A program made the position numbers and the translations under genes. 64,000 nt of DNA, taken from positions 138,231 through 202,230 of the forward strand of contig NZ_JBFAPK010000009.1 in assembly GCF_040676675.1 (NCBI RefSeq), written 5' to 3'. Source of the stretch: JBFAPK01 sp040676675 (GTDB lineage: Bacteria; Actinomycetota; Actinomycetes; Mycobacteriales; Micromonosporaceae). Below, in pieces: positions 51,555-59,405 of the stretch (position 1 is its first letter; every line of letters starts with the position of its first letter). A model generated the notes under the pieces. That model worked only from the letters and a program-made list of their open reading frames with translations. It was not told the DNA's origin and searched no databases.

Positions 51555-52448
51555 TCATCCCGGGGACGTGGCCGGCGCCAAGGAACCGGGGCCGGCCACC
51601 GGGGACCGCGACCGGCCTCGCGGTACGCCCGGATCGGCGGGCGACGCGGCGACGGCGGGACGCCCGAGCGCGCGGGGGTCGAGCGTGGGATCCTCGGGGC
51701 GCTCCGGCGGCCGGGGCCGGCCGGACACCTCCGGCCGCGGTAACCGATCGGCCGCCTCCGGCCGGGCCCGGTCGGGACCCTCCGGCCGCGGTGCCCGGAC
51801 GGCGGGGCGCAGCCAGCCGTGCAGCAGCCGCTCGATCGCCCGGCTCACCTCGTCCGGCGGCCGGTTCGCGTCCACCACCACGAAGGTCGGGAACTCCGGT
51901 AGCGACCGGTAGGCGGCGTCGGCCGCGGCCAGGTACTCGGGGCTCTCGTGGTCGGTGGCGCGCAGCTCGATCCGGCGGTACGCCTCGGCCGGATCGACCG
52001 CCAGCAGGATCGTCAGCTCCGGCGCCGGGAAGATCCGGTAGAGCAGCCGGACGAGGGGTTCCCAGCGGAAGCGCGAGTGGGCGCGGATGCTGGCGTACTG
52101 GCAGACCGCGTACCGGTCCATCACCGCGATGCGCCGGGTGAGCGCGGAGCGGACCAGCGCCCGGGCGATGGCGCACCAGCGCAGCACCGATTCGGCGAGC
52201 AGCAGCAGGTCCCGCCCGAGGAGCCGCTGCGCGTCGTCGCGGCCGAGGCGCCGGGCCAACCGCCCGAACCAGCGCCGGCCACCGGCGTTCTGCCAGTAGC
52301 TCGCCGGATGTCCCGCCGCTGTCAGCGCGTCGGCGAGCCGGTGAGCCTGCGTGGTCTTTCCCGATCCATCGATGCCGACCAGGGCGACGGCGCGCAACCG
52401 TACCCGGCCGACCCTGCCACCGTGCCGGTCGTGCAGAGATCTGGCCAC
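51555..52448 (-). CDS. thymidylate-kinase-like P-loop protein
   Basis: 297 residues. P-loop GIDGSGKTTQAHRLADAL at about 29-46, DRYAVCQYAS as the DR(Y/F) substrate motif, and a LID-like region rich in Arg. This is the dTMP kinase fold, but the sequence is divergent and the last ~70 residues are a Pro/Arg-rich disordered tail not found in standard Tmk (about 210 residues). It could phosphorylate another nucleoside monophosphate. GTG 52448 follows TACCGT by 7 nt on the minus strand; the frame is open to 52688. Confidence 0.8.
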   Translation of the reverse strand: MARSLHDRHGGRVGRVRLRAVALVGIDGSGKTTQAHRLADALTAAGHPASYWQNAGGRRWFGRLARRLGRDDAQRLLGRDLLLLAESVLRWCAIARALVRSALTRRIAVMDRYAVCQYASIRAHSRFRWEPLVRLLYRIFPAPELTILLAVDPAEAYRRIELRATDHESPEYLAAADAAYRSLPEFPTFVVVDANRPPDEVSRAIERLLHGWLRPAVRAPRPEGPDRARPEAADRLPRPEVSGRPRPPERPEDPTLDPRALGRPAVAASPADPGVPRGRSRSPVAGPGSLAPATSPG

Positions 52449-52455
52449 CCCGGCA

Positions 52456-52461
52456 ACGGTA
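52456..52461 (-). promoter_or_regulatory. candidate -10 box of a leaderless promoter (TACCGT on minus strand)
   Basis: TACCGT is followed by 7 nt and GTG 52448 on the minus strand. Confidence 0.5.
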
Positions 52462-52681
52462 CCGGGCGAGCGCACGCGCTCGGGCTTATGTCCGTATTTG
52501 AGGGAAAACTCGCTTCTTGGGGAAACCGTTACGGGCGCCCCCTCCGTCGCCTTCGTCCCGGGGCTCGGCGTACGGCCACGGCCCGCGGCATTTCGCCCGA
52601 GGTGTGAACGACCGGACTGCCGGGTACCGGTAAATCTCCATCCGACCGACCAGGTGGTACGCGACGACCACGGGAGAGTAC

Positions 52682-53269
52682 ATGCCACACCGCGGGGACG
52701 AGGACCTGCTGCACACTCTCAAACGGGTCGCCGCCGTCCTCAAGCAGTCCGAGATCCCCTTCGCGCTCGGGGGAAGCTTCGCGGTCTATGCCCACGGTGG
52801 GCACTCCAGCGACCACGACGTCGACTTCCTCATCCGGGAGCAGGACGTCGAGCGGGCTCTGGAGGCCCTCGTGGCGGCCGGATTCACCGCCGAACGCCCA
52901 CCCGAGGACTGGCTCGTCAAGGTCTACGACGAGGGACGGCTGGTCGACCTGATCCACCGCCCGATCGAAACCCCGGTGACCGAGGAGACCTTCAAGGACA
53001 CCGTCATCCGCTCCGTCGACGCCATCCACATGCCGGTGCTCTCGGCCACCCAGCTGATGGTGCACAAGCTGCTCAGCTTCTCGCAGCACTACTGCGACTT
53101 CGCCTACGGTCTCCCGCTCGCCCGCTCGCTGCGCGAGCAGATCGACTGGGAACGGGTCCGCAAGGAGACGGCGCACTCCCCCTATGCCGAGGCGTTCCTG
53201 ATTCTGCTGGATCGACTGGACGTCGTACCCGCGGCGGGTACGGGCGGAGACAAGGAGGTAGCGGCATGA
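52682..53269 (+). CDS. nucleotidyltransferase-fold protein (MNT-like)
   Basis: 195 residues. The core FALGGSFAVYAHG, then SSDHDVDFLI (Asp44, Asp46, Asp48) and later RLVDLIHRP supply the Gly-Ser and three-Asp pattern of the DNA polymerase beta nucleotidyltransferase superfamily. It should transfer a nucleotide to an unknown acceptor. It is larger than antitoxin-type MNT proteins and no HEPN partner is next to it. ATG 52682 has GGGAGAG six nt upstream. It heads a four-gene run and its stop overlaps the BON gene as ATGA. Confidence 0.8.
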   Translation: MPHRGDEDLLHTLKRVAAVLKQSEIPFALGGSFAVYAHGGHSSDHDVDFLIREQDVERALEALVAAGFTAERPPEDWLVKVYDEGRLVDLIHRPIETPVTEETFKDTVIRSVDAIHMPVLSATQLMVHKLLSFSQHYCDFAYGLPLARSLREQIDWERVRKETAHSPYAEAFLILLDRLDVVPAAGTGGDKEVAA

Positions 53270-53541
53270 GCCAACGGGACGCGAAGACGACCCTGCCCGC
53301 CGACGAGTATCTCGAGGCGGACCTGCAACGCATCCTGACCGAGAACCCGGACATCGCCGAACAGGGCATCACGGTGGTGCGCCGGGACCACTCACTCGTG
53401 CTCTACGGCGAGGTGGAGAGCGACCAGCGCCGCGAGGAGATCGTGCGCCGGGTGACCGAGCGTTTCCCGGGCGTACCGATCCTGGCGGACATCGGGCTGA
53501 TCCGCACCCAGGAGCCGAGCGAGATCGAGGAGTTGCCGTAA
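53266..53541 (+). CDS. BON-domain protein
   Basis: 91 residues from ATG 53266 with AAGGAGG seven nt upstream; the first 4 bp overlap the nucleotidyltransferase stop. The centre, ITVVRRDHSLVLYGEVESDQ followed by RREEIVRRVTERFPGV, is a single BON domain, a small alpha/beta unit thought to bind lipids or membranes. No signal peptide, so it is cytoplasmic. Its coupling to a nucleotidyltransferase and a phosphoesterase suggests a common pathway, otherwise unknown. Confidence 0.87.
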   Translation: MSQRDAKTTLPADEYLEADLQRILTENPDIAEQGITVVRRDHSLVLYGEVESDQRREEIVRRVTERFPGVPILADIGLIRTQEPSEIEELP

Positions 53542-53550
53542 GGAGGAAAG

Positions 53551-54312
53551 ATGGTGATCCGGATAGCCGCCGTCGGCGACGTCCACCTCGACGAGGACGT
53601 CGTCGGCCGCTTCCGGCCAGCCCTGGAACGCCTGCCCGAACGGGCCGACGTCCTGCTGCTCGCGGGCGACCTGACCCGGCACGGTACCGAGCGGGAGGCC
53701 CGCTGCGTGGCGACCGAGTTCGGCGGCCTGGGGGTACCCGTGGTCGCCGTGCTCGGCAACCACGACTACCACTGCGACGAGGTGCCGCAGGTGCTGCGGG
53801 TCCTGCGGGACGCGGGGATCACGGTGCTGGAGGGCGACAGCGTCGTGCTGGAGTGCAGCGGCGGTCGGCTGGGCATCGCCGGGGCCAAGGGCTTCGGCGG
53901 CGGCTTCGCCGGCCGGTGCGCCAGCGACTTCGGCGAACCGGAGATGAAGGCGTTCATCCGTACCACCAGCGGGATCGCGGACCGGCTCGGCGCGGCGCTG
54001 CGGGAGATGGACTGCGACGTACGGGTCGCGCTCACCCACTACGCGCCGGTGCCGGACACCCTGGCCGGCGAGCCGCTGGAGATCTATCCGTTCCTCGGCT
54101 CGTACCTGCTCGGTCAGGCCATCGACTCCGCCCCGACCGGGTTGGCGGTCCACGGCCACGCGCACGCCGGCACCGAGCGAGGCACCACCCCCGGCGGGGT
54201 GCGGGTACGCAACGTCGCGCACCCCGTGATCAAGCAGGCGTACAGCGTCTTCCACCTGGGCGAGCAGTCCATGTCGAGCCAGGTTTCCGCGCGAACCGGG
54301 TCGGGTACTTGA
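53551..54312 (+). CDS. calcineurin-like metallophosphoesterase
   Basis: 253 residues with the whole set of metal motifs: GDVHLDE, LLAGDLTRHG, LGNHDYH, LTHYAP and HGHAHAG. Such enzymes hydrolyse phosphomono- or diesters; the closest type is the YkuE/Icc-like group, but the substrate cannot be named. No signal peptide. ATG 53551 has AAGGAGG about 5 nt upstream and the gap to the BON gene is 9 bp, so it is part of the same operon. The C-terminal tail is Ser-rich. Confidence 0.9.
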   Translation: MVIRIAAVGDVHLDEDVVGRFRPALERLPERADVLLLAGDLTRHGTEREARCVATEFGGLGVPVVAVLGNHDYHCDEVPQVLRVLRDAGITVLEGDSVVLECSGGRLGIAGAKGFGGGFAGRCASDFGEPEMKAFIRTTSGIADRLGAALREMDCDVRVALTHYAPVPDTLAGEPLEIYPFLGSYLLGQAIDSAPTGLAVHGHAHAGTERGTTPGGVRVRNVAHPVIKQAYSVFHLGEQSMSSQVSARTGSGT

Positions 54313-54317
54313 TCGTC

Positions 54318-54461
54318 ATGGACCTCATACTTTGGATTCTCGCCGTTGTGCTGGTGGTCGCCGGAGTACTCGCCCTGTTCCGGCGGCAGATTCTCTGGGG
54401 CGTCGTGCTGATCATCGTGGGGCTGCTCGTCGGACCGGGCGGCGTCAGCATTTTCACCTAG
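54318..54461 (+). CDS. GPGG-motif small membrane protein
   Basis: 47 residues, too short for most ORF callers. Two membrane helices (ILAVVLVVAGVLALF and ILWGVVLIIVGLLV) are separated by RRQ and followed by the diagnostic GPGGVSIF end. Such proteins are widespread in actinobacteria; the function is unknown. ATG 54318 lies 5 bp after the phosphoesterase stop, so it ends the operon. No separate ribosome binding site is evident. A long hairpin follows. Confidence 0.85.
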   Translation: MDLILWILAVVLVVAGVLALFRRQILWGVVLIIVGLLVGPGGVSIFT

Positions 54462-54496
54462 GCCGCACCCCCCGTACCTCCCCCCTCCCGAAACAC

Positions 54497-54556
54497 GCCG
54501 GGGCCGCCACCGGACGCTTGTCCTCCCGACCAACGCGTCACGGTGGCGGTCCCGGC
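54497..54556. terminator. hairpin terminator, long loop
   Basis: 16-bp stem (54497-54512 with 54541-54556, one G-T pair) with a 28-nt loop, after the GPGG gene. Confidence 0.6.
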
Positions 54557-54579
54557 GCCGACTTTCGCACCCTCCCGAG

Positions 54580-54620
54580 GCCGGGCGGGCAGCCCCGCCG
54601 AAGCGCTCGGCCCGCCCGGC
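54580..54620. terminator. hairpin terminator after M23 gene
   Basis: Perfect 11-bp stem (54580-54590 with 54610-54620) just beyond the M23 peptidase stop on the minus strand. Confidence 0.6.
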
Positions 54621-54623
54621 GGT

Positions 54624-55406
54624 TCAGCAGCGGGGCACGCTCGGAATGAATCCGTCGTAGCCGGTGTAGACGTACGCGTCGGAGATGAACCGGCCCGAGC
54701 CGATCCGGTCCCAGATGTTGCTGGTCCCGTAGGTGCCGGAGACCGAGGTGCCGGTGGTCTGGCAGTAGATGGTCACGCTCGCCCCGTCGGCGACGGTACC
54801 GACGGAGGAGTAGCCCGTACCCGGTCCGGAGCGGACCGTCAGCGCCGAGCCCGCGGTGTTCACCGTGCCGGCGCCGGTGCCCCCGCCAGAGCAGGCGTTG
54901 TCGCTGGTGTAGGTCTTGGTGCCCCAGTAGAGCGCGAGCGTGCCGTTGAACCGGATCTGGATGTCGCTGCCGCCGGAGCGCTGCTCGTAGTGCAGGTGCG
55001 GGCCGGTGGAGCCGCCCGTGGTGCCGACGTAGCCGATCACCGTGCCGTAGCCGACCGTCTGGCCGACCGAGACGTTGAAGCCGCTGAGGTGCGCGTAGTA
55101 GGTCGTGAAGCCGCCGCCGTGGTCGATCCGTACGTACTTGCCGTAGCTCGTGCCGCCGAGGTCGGTGACCCGGTCGACGGTGCCCGGCGCGCTGGCCACC
55201 ACCGGGTCGCCGAGGTCGTCGGTGCGGTTGAAGTCGATGGCGTTGGCCGGGCTGTGGTCGCTGCGGGTCTGCCCGGACCAGGACTGTCCGCAGGGGAACG
55301 GGACCTTGAAGGTCGGTGCCGCCATCGCGGGGTCGGCCAGTCCGACCGCCGTCGCGGCGGCGAGCAGCAGGCTCGCCCCGGCGAGACTGAGCACACGGAA
55401 GCGCAT
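54624..55406 (-). CDS. secreted M23 family metallopeptidase with SH3-like domain
   Basis: 260 residues. The signal peptide ends at DPAMA (about residue 29). The M23 lysostaphin-type domain has zinc ligands His51 and Asp58 (SDHSPANAIDFN) and His137/His139 in GPHLHYE. A C-terminal ~65-residue SH3b-like domain (ALTVRSGPGTGYSSVGTVAD, WDRIGSGRFISDAYVY) should bind the wall. It is a peptidoglycan endopeptidase or, if exported to the medium, a bacteriolytic enzyme. ATG 55406 has GGGAGG six nt upstream and lies next to an AT-rich promoter region. Single gene. Confidence 0.93.
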   Translation of the reverse strand: MRFRVLSLAGASLLLAAATAVGLADPAMAAPTFKVPFPCGQSWSGQTRSDHSPANAIDFNRTDDLGDPVVASAPGTVDRVTDLGGTSYGKYVRIDHGGGFTTYYAHLSGFNVSVGQTVGYGTVIGYVGTTGGSTGPHLHYEQRSGGSDIQIRFNGTLALYWGTKTYTSDNACSGGGTGAGTVNTAGSALTVRSGPGTGYSSVGTVADGASVTIYCQTTGTSVSGTYGTSNIWDRIGSGRFISDAYVYTGYDGFIPSVPRC

Positions 55407-55674
55407 GCGTTACCTCCCATGGTTAAATCTTTCGATCTGTCTATATTGACTGTCGAAAAATTTCAAGCCCGTCCATCGCCGCCGCACCGCCCCGGAGCGG
55501 CGGCGATGGATGATCGATAAGTGACGAATCGAGACGCCAGGTTTCCGAATCGTTACGCCCTCGTGGCGAAGCGGGTATGGACGACGATGCGTGCAAGCGC
55601 TTACATGTGGTGACGCCCATCGGGGCCGGCGCACAGTCACGACTGCCGGAGCGCCGGCAAGAAAGGAGGACGGC
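55407..55674. promoter_or_regulatory. divergent AT-rich promoter region (M23 gene / sugar transport operon)
   Basis: 268 bp. An AT-rich block at 55418-55470 contains TATATTGACTG and AAAAATTTCAAG and probably holds the M23 promoter on the minus strand. The right part carries the LacI-type operator of the sugar operon. No ORF is supported. Confidence 0.5.
55592..55605. promoter_or_regulatory. LacI-family operator
   Basis: TGCAAGCGCTTACA matches the palindromic LacI/GalR consensus TGNAANCGNTTNCA with a central CG and near-perfect symmetry. It lies 70 bp upstream of the binding-protein ATG, and a LacI-family gene closes the same locus, so that regulator is the probable ligand. Confidence 0.8.
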
Positions 55675-57018
55675 ATGGCGGTCTCTCCCAGACCACGCCA
55701 CGCCCTCGCGATCGCCAGCGTGCTCGGCCTGGCACTCGGCGCCACCGCGTGCAGCAGCGGAAGCGGCAGCAGCAGCGATCCCGACTCACCGGAATGCGCC
55801 ACCTACCAGCAGTACCAGGGCAACGACGGTACCAAGGTCTCGATCTACTCGACCGTCACGGACACCGAGGCCGACCTGCTGCAGCAGTCCTGGAAGCAGT
55901 TCGAGGACTGCACCGGCATCACGATCGACTACGAGGGCAGCAAGGAGTTCGAGGCCCAGGTCGGGGTCCGGGTGGACGGTGGCAACGCGCCGGACATCGC
56001 GGTCTTCCCGCAGCCGGGTCTGCTCAAGCGCTTCGCCGACGCCGGCAAGCTGAAGGCCCTCGGCGGCGACACCAAGGCCCTGGCCGAGCAGAACTACTCG
56101 GCCGACTGGCTGAAGTACGCCACCGTCAACGGCACCCTCTACGGCGTACCGATGGACTCGAACGTCAAGTCCTTCGTCTGGTACTCGCCCAAGACCTTCA
56201 AGGACAAGGGCTACGAGATCCCCACCACCTGGGACCAGCTGATCGCGCTCAGCGACAAGATCGCCGCCAACGGCGAGAAGCCCTGGTGCGTCGGGATCGA
56301 GTCCGGCGAGGCCACCGGCTGGCCGGTGACGGACTGGATCGAGGACCTGATGCTGCGGACGCAGACCCCCGAGGTCTACGACCAGTGGACCACGCACCAG
56401 ATCCCGTTCAACGACCCGCGGGTCGTCGCGGCGGTCGACCGCGCGGGCACCATCCTGAAGAACTCGAAGTACGTCAACGCCGGTGTCGGTGACGTCAAGA
56501 GCATCTCCACCACCGCCTGGCAGGAGAGCGGCCTGGCCATCACCCAGGGCAAGTGCACCCTGCACCGGCAGGCGAACTTCTACGCCAACAACTGGCCCGA
56601 GGGCACCAAGATCGGCGAGGACGGCGACGTGTACGCCTTCTACTTCCCCGCCGTCGACCCGAGCAAGGGCAAGCCGGTGCTGGGCGGCGGCCAGTTCGTC
56701 TCCGCCTTCGCCGACCGGCCCGAGGTGCAGAAGGTGCAGACGTACCTGGCATCGGCCGAGTTCTCGAACAGCCGGGCCAAGCTCGGCAACTGGATCTCGG
56801 CGAACAACAAGCTCGACATCGCCAACGTCGCCAACCCGATCGACAAGCTCTCCGTCCAGATCCTCCAGGACAAGAGCGCGGTGTTCCGGTTCGACGGCTC
56901 CGACCTGATGCCGGCGGCGGTCGGCGCCGGGACCTTCTGGAAGCAGATGGTCGAGTGGATCAACGGTAAGGACACCGCGGGCGCGCTCGCGGGCATCGAG
57001 AGCAGCTGGCCACGCTGA
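55675..57018 (+). CDS. ABC transporter sugar-binding lipoprotein (alpha-glucoside type)
   Basis: 447 residues. A lipoprotein signal ends in LGATAC with Cys26, followed by a Ser/Gly linker. The mature protein has the fold and motifs of extracellular solute-binding family 1 (ITIDYEGSKEFEAQVGVRVD, VPMDSNVKSFVWYSPKTFKD, WPVTDWIEDLMLR). It resembles AglE-type proteins for alpha-glucosides. ATG 55675 has AAAGGAGG six nt upstream; the frame is open to 55591 but that would run over the operator. It is followed by two permease genes and controlled by the LacI operator upstream. Confidence 0.92.
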   Translation: MAVSPRPRHALAIASVLGLALGATACSSGSGSSSDPDSPECATYQQYQGNDGTKVSIYSTVTDTEADLLQQSWKQFEDCTGITIDYEGSKEFEAQVGVRVDGGNAPDIAVFPQPGLLKRFADAGKLKALGGDTKALAEQNYSADWLKYATVNGTLYGVPMDSNVKSFVWYSPKTFKDKGYEIPTTWDQLIALSDKIAANGEKPWCVGIESGEATGWPVTDWIEDLMLRTQTPEVYDQWTTHQIPFNDPRVVAAVDRAGTILKNSKYVNAGVGDVKSISTTAWQESGLAITQGKCTLHRQANFYANNWPEGTKIGEDGDVYAFYFPAVDPSKGKPVLGGGQFVSAFADRPEVQKVQTYLASAEFSNSRAKLGNWISANNKLDIANVANPIDKLSVQILQDKSAVFRFDGSDLMPAAVGAGTFWKQMVEWINGKDTAGALAGIESSWPR

Positions 57019-57042
57019 TCCCCGACGGTGGTCCGGCCCGGT

Positions 57043-57078
57043 AGCCCGCCCGTCGCCCACGGGCGACCGCCACGGGCT
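57043..57078 (+). terminator. intercistronic hairpin between binding protein and permeases
   Basis: Nested stems GTCGCCC/GGGCGAC (57052-57067) and AGCCCG/CGGGCT (57043-57078). Such a hairpin may reduce read-through or protect the upstream mRNA, giving more binding protein than permease. The rest of the 206-bp gap holds a 16-bp direct repeat (57085-57100 and 57147-57162). Confidence 0.55.
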
Positions 57079-57224
57079 CGGGGTCGGACCACCGGGCCGG
57101 GCCGGACCAATCGACGGGAGCGGCAGGCCGGTCCAGTCGGCCGAGCCGGACCACCGGGCCGGACCAGCGGGTCGGTCCACGAGAGGCGCCGGACGAGGTC
57201 CGGTAGACACGCCTGGGAGGGCGG

Positions 57225-58286
57225 ATGGAGTTCGACTTCGCCGACGAGGCACCGAAGCTCGTCATGTTGCTGTACGGCCTGGTGGCCTTCGTCGTGGTGG
57301 TGGGCGGCCTGCTCCTGCTGCTGGACGTCGTACCGACGTGGTTCGCGCACCGACGCGAGGCACGCCTGCTCGCGGCGAGCGAGGCCGGCAGCGAGGCCGT
57401 GGCCCGCGTGGGCAAACGCGCCAAGCCGCGCGACTGGCTCTTCGGGCTCTTCTTCCTGCTGCCGACGGTGCTGCTGCTCGGCATCGGCCTGGTCGTGCCG
57501 GCGGTCCGCACCACCCTGCTCTCGTTCATGGACAGCGGTAGCAACCACTGGGTCGGCCTGCGCAACTACGGCTGGATGTTCACCCAGGACGAGATCCTCG
57601 GCGTACTGACCAACACCCTGATCTGGGTGGTCCTGGTGCCGCTGCTGGCGACCTCGATCGGCCTGCTCTACGCGGTCATGGTGGACCGGGCCCGCTTCGA
57701 GGCCGTGGCGAAGTCGTTGATCTTCATGCCGATGGCCATCTCGTTCGTGGGCGCGAGCATCATCTGGAAGTTCGTCTACGCGTACCGCGCCGGGGACCAG
57801 GAGCAGATCGGCCTGCTCAACCAGATCGTCGTCTCCCTCGGCGGCACACCGCAGCAGTGGCTGCTCAACCCGCCGCTGAACACGCTCCTGCTGATCGTGA
57901 TCATGGTGTGGATCCAGGCCGGGTTCGCCATGGTCGTGCTCTCCGCGGCGATCAAGGCGATCCCCGCCGACATCGTCGAGGCGGCCCGGCTCGACGGGGT
58001 CAACGCCTGGCAGATGTTCTGGCGGGTCACCCTGCCGAGCATCCGGCCCGCGCTGATCGTGGTCGTGGTGACCATCACGATCGCCACGCTCAAGGTCTTC
58101 GACATCGTCCGTACCGCCACGAACGGCAACTACGAGACCAGCGTGATCGCCAACGAGATGTACAACCAGGCATTCCGCTACGGCGAGGCGGGACGGGGCT
58201 CGGCGCTCGCCGTCTTCCTCTTCGTACTGGTGATCCCGGTTGTGATCTACCAGATCCGCAACCTGCGCAAGCAGCGGGAGGCATGA
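57225..58286 (+). CDS. ABC sugar transporter permease (MalF/AglF-like)
   Basis: 353 residues. A first N-terminal helix and charged loop (1-60) precede six further helices. The EAA loop that docks the ATPase reads EAARLDGVNAWQMFWRVTLP at about 246-265. ATG 57225 has GGGAGGGCGG upstream. It is one base before the next permease gene, so the two form the transmembrane pair of the importer. No ATP-binding gene follows, which fits importers that share a common MsiK-type ATPase, though this cannot be shown here. Confidence 0.93.
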   Translation: MEFDFADEAPKLVMLLYGLVAFVVVVGGLLLLLDVVPTWFAHRREARLLAASEAGSEAVARVGKRAKPRDWLFGLFFLLPTVLLLGIGLVVPAVRTTLLSFMDSGSNHWVGLRNYGWMFTQDEILGVLTNTLIWVVLVPLLATSIGLLYAVMVDRARFEAVAKSLIFMPMAISFVGASIIWKFVYAYRAGDQEQIGLLNQIVVSLGGTPQQWLLNPPLNTLLLIVIMVWIQAGFAMVVLSAAIKAIPADIVEAARLDGVNAWQMFWRVTLPSIRPALIVVVVTITIATLKVFDIVRTATNGNYETSVIANEMYNQAFRYGEAGRGSALAVFLFVLVIPVVIYQIRNLRKQREA

Positions 58287-58287
58287 G

Positions 58288-59256
58288 ATGACCACGACCA
58301 CCCCCGTCATCCCCGTCGGCACCGCCGAGGTCGCCGGCCGGCCGAGGACCATGGCCGGTCGGGTACGCAAGCGGCTCAACACCCGGGCCGCGACGCTGGT
58401 CTCGGTCGTCATCGCGGTGCTCTGGACCCTGCCGACCTTCGGCCTGCTCATCTCCTCGTTCCGGCCGGAAAACGAGATCAAGACCACCGGCTGGTGGAAG
58501 GCGTTCACCGACCCGCAGTTCACGCTGGAGAACTACCAGTCGGTGCTCTTCGGGCGCTCGTCCTCCTCCGGCCAGCTCTTCAGCTACTTCCTGAACTCGG
58601 TGGTCATCACGATCCCGTCGGTCCTCTTCCCGCTGGCCTTCGCGGCGCTCGCCGCGTACGCGCTGGCCTGGATCAACTTCCGGGGCCGGGACTGGATCTA
58701 CATCGGCATCTTCGCGTTGCAGATCGTGCCGCTCCAGATGGCGCTGGTGCCGCTGCTCAGCTTCTTCTCCACCGGGGTGACCGTGGCCGGGGTGCAGCTC
58801 CTGCCCGCCTGGAACCTCGCGGACGAGGAGAAGTTCGCCCAGGTCTGGTTCGCACACACCTGCTTCGCCCTGCCGCTCGCCGTCTTCCTGCTGCACAACT
58901 TCGTCGCGCAGCTGCCGAAGGACCTGATGGAGGCGGCCCGCGTCGACGGCGCCGACCACCCGAAGATCTTCCGTAGCATCGTGCTGCCGCTGATCACGCC
59001 CGCGCTCGCGGCGTTCGGCATCTTCCAGTTCCTCTGGGTCTGGAACGACCTCCTGGTCGCGCTGATCTTCGCGGGCGGCGGCAACGAGACCGCACCGCTC
59101 ACCGTCCGGTTGGCCGAGATGGCCGGTACCCGGGGCAACGAGTGGCAGCGCCTGACCGCCGGCGCCTTCATCTCCATCCTCATCCCCCTGATCGTCTTCC
59201 TGTCGCTGCAGCGCTACTTCGTGCGCGGCCTGCTGGCCGGCAGCGTCAAGGGATAG
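58288..59256 (+). CDS. ABC sugar transporter permease (MalG/AglG-like)
   Basis: 322 residues with a ~30-residue basic start and six membrane helices. The EAA motif is EAARVDGADHPKIFRSIVLP at about 215-235, typical of MalG-type permeases. The final RYFVRGLLAGSVKG is the standard end of the family. ATG 58288 comes one base after the stop of the previous permease, so translation is coupled. Together with the binding protein and the GH13 enzyme downstream it indicates uptake of an alpha-glucoside. Confidence 0.93.
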   Translation: MTTTTPVIPVGTAEVAGRPRTMAGRVRKRLNTRAATLVSVVIAVLWTLPTFGLLISSFRPENEIKTTGWWKAFTDPQFTLENYQSVLFGRSSSSGQLFSYFLNSVVITIPSVLFPLAFAALAAYALAWINFRGRDWIYIGIFALQIVPLQMALVPLLSFFSTGVTVAGVQLLPAWNLADEEKFAQVWFAHTCFALPLAVFLLHNFVAQLPKDLMEAARVDGADHPKIFRSIVLPLITPALAAFGIFQFLWVWNDLLVALIFAGGGNETAPLTVRLAEMAGTRGNEWQRLTAGAFISILIPLIVFLSLQRYFVRGLLAGSVKG

Positions 59257-59266
59257 GTCCTGTTCG

Positions 59267-59305
59267 TTCCGGGTCGTGGTCGCCGCCGGCCGCCACGACC
59301 CGGAA
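59267..59305 (+). terminator. hairpin terminator after permease genes
   Basis: Perfect 13-bp stem (59267-59279 with 59293-59305) with a 13-nt loop, 10 bp after the permease stop. It may separate the transporter genes from the repressor gene. Confidence 0.7.
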
Positions 59306-59405
59306 TGACAAGATCACGCTGATGGCGGTCGGGGCCGGCGGCACCGCCGCCGCCGGCACGTCCGCCGACCCGGAAGACAGGACCAGGCCGGAGCGAGGTG
59401 AGACC

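Noticed and set aside
52682..53541. MNT/HEPN toxin-antitoxin pair
   Set aside because: The nucleotidyltransferase is longer than MNT antitoxins and its neighbour is a BON protein, not a HEPN toxin.
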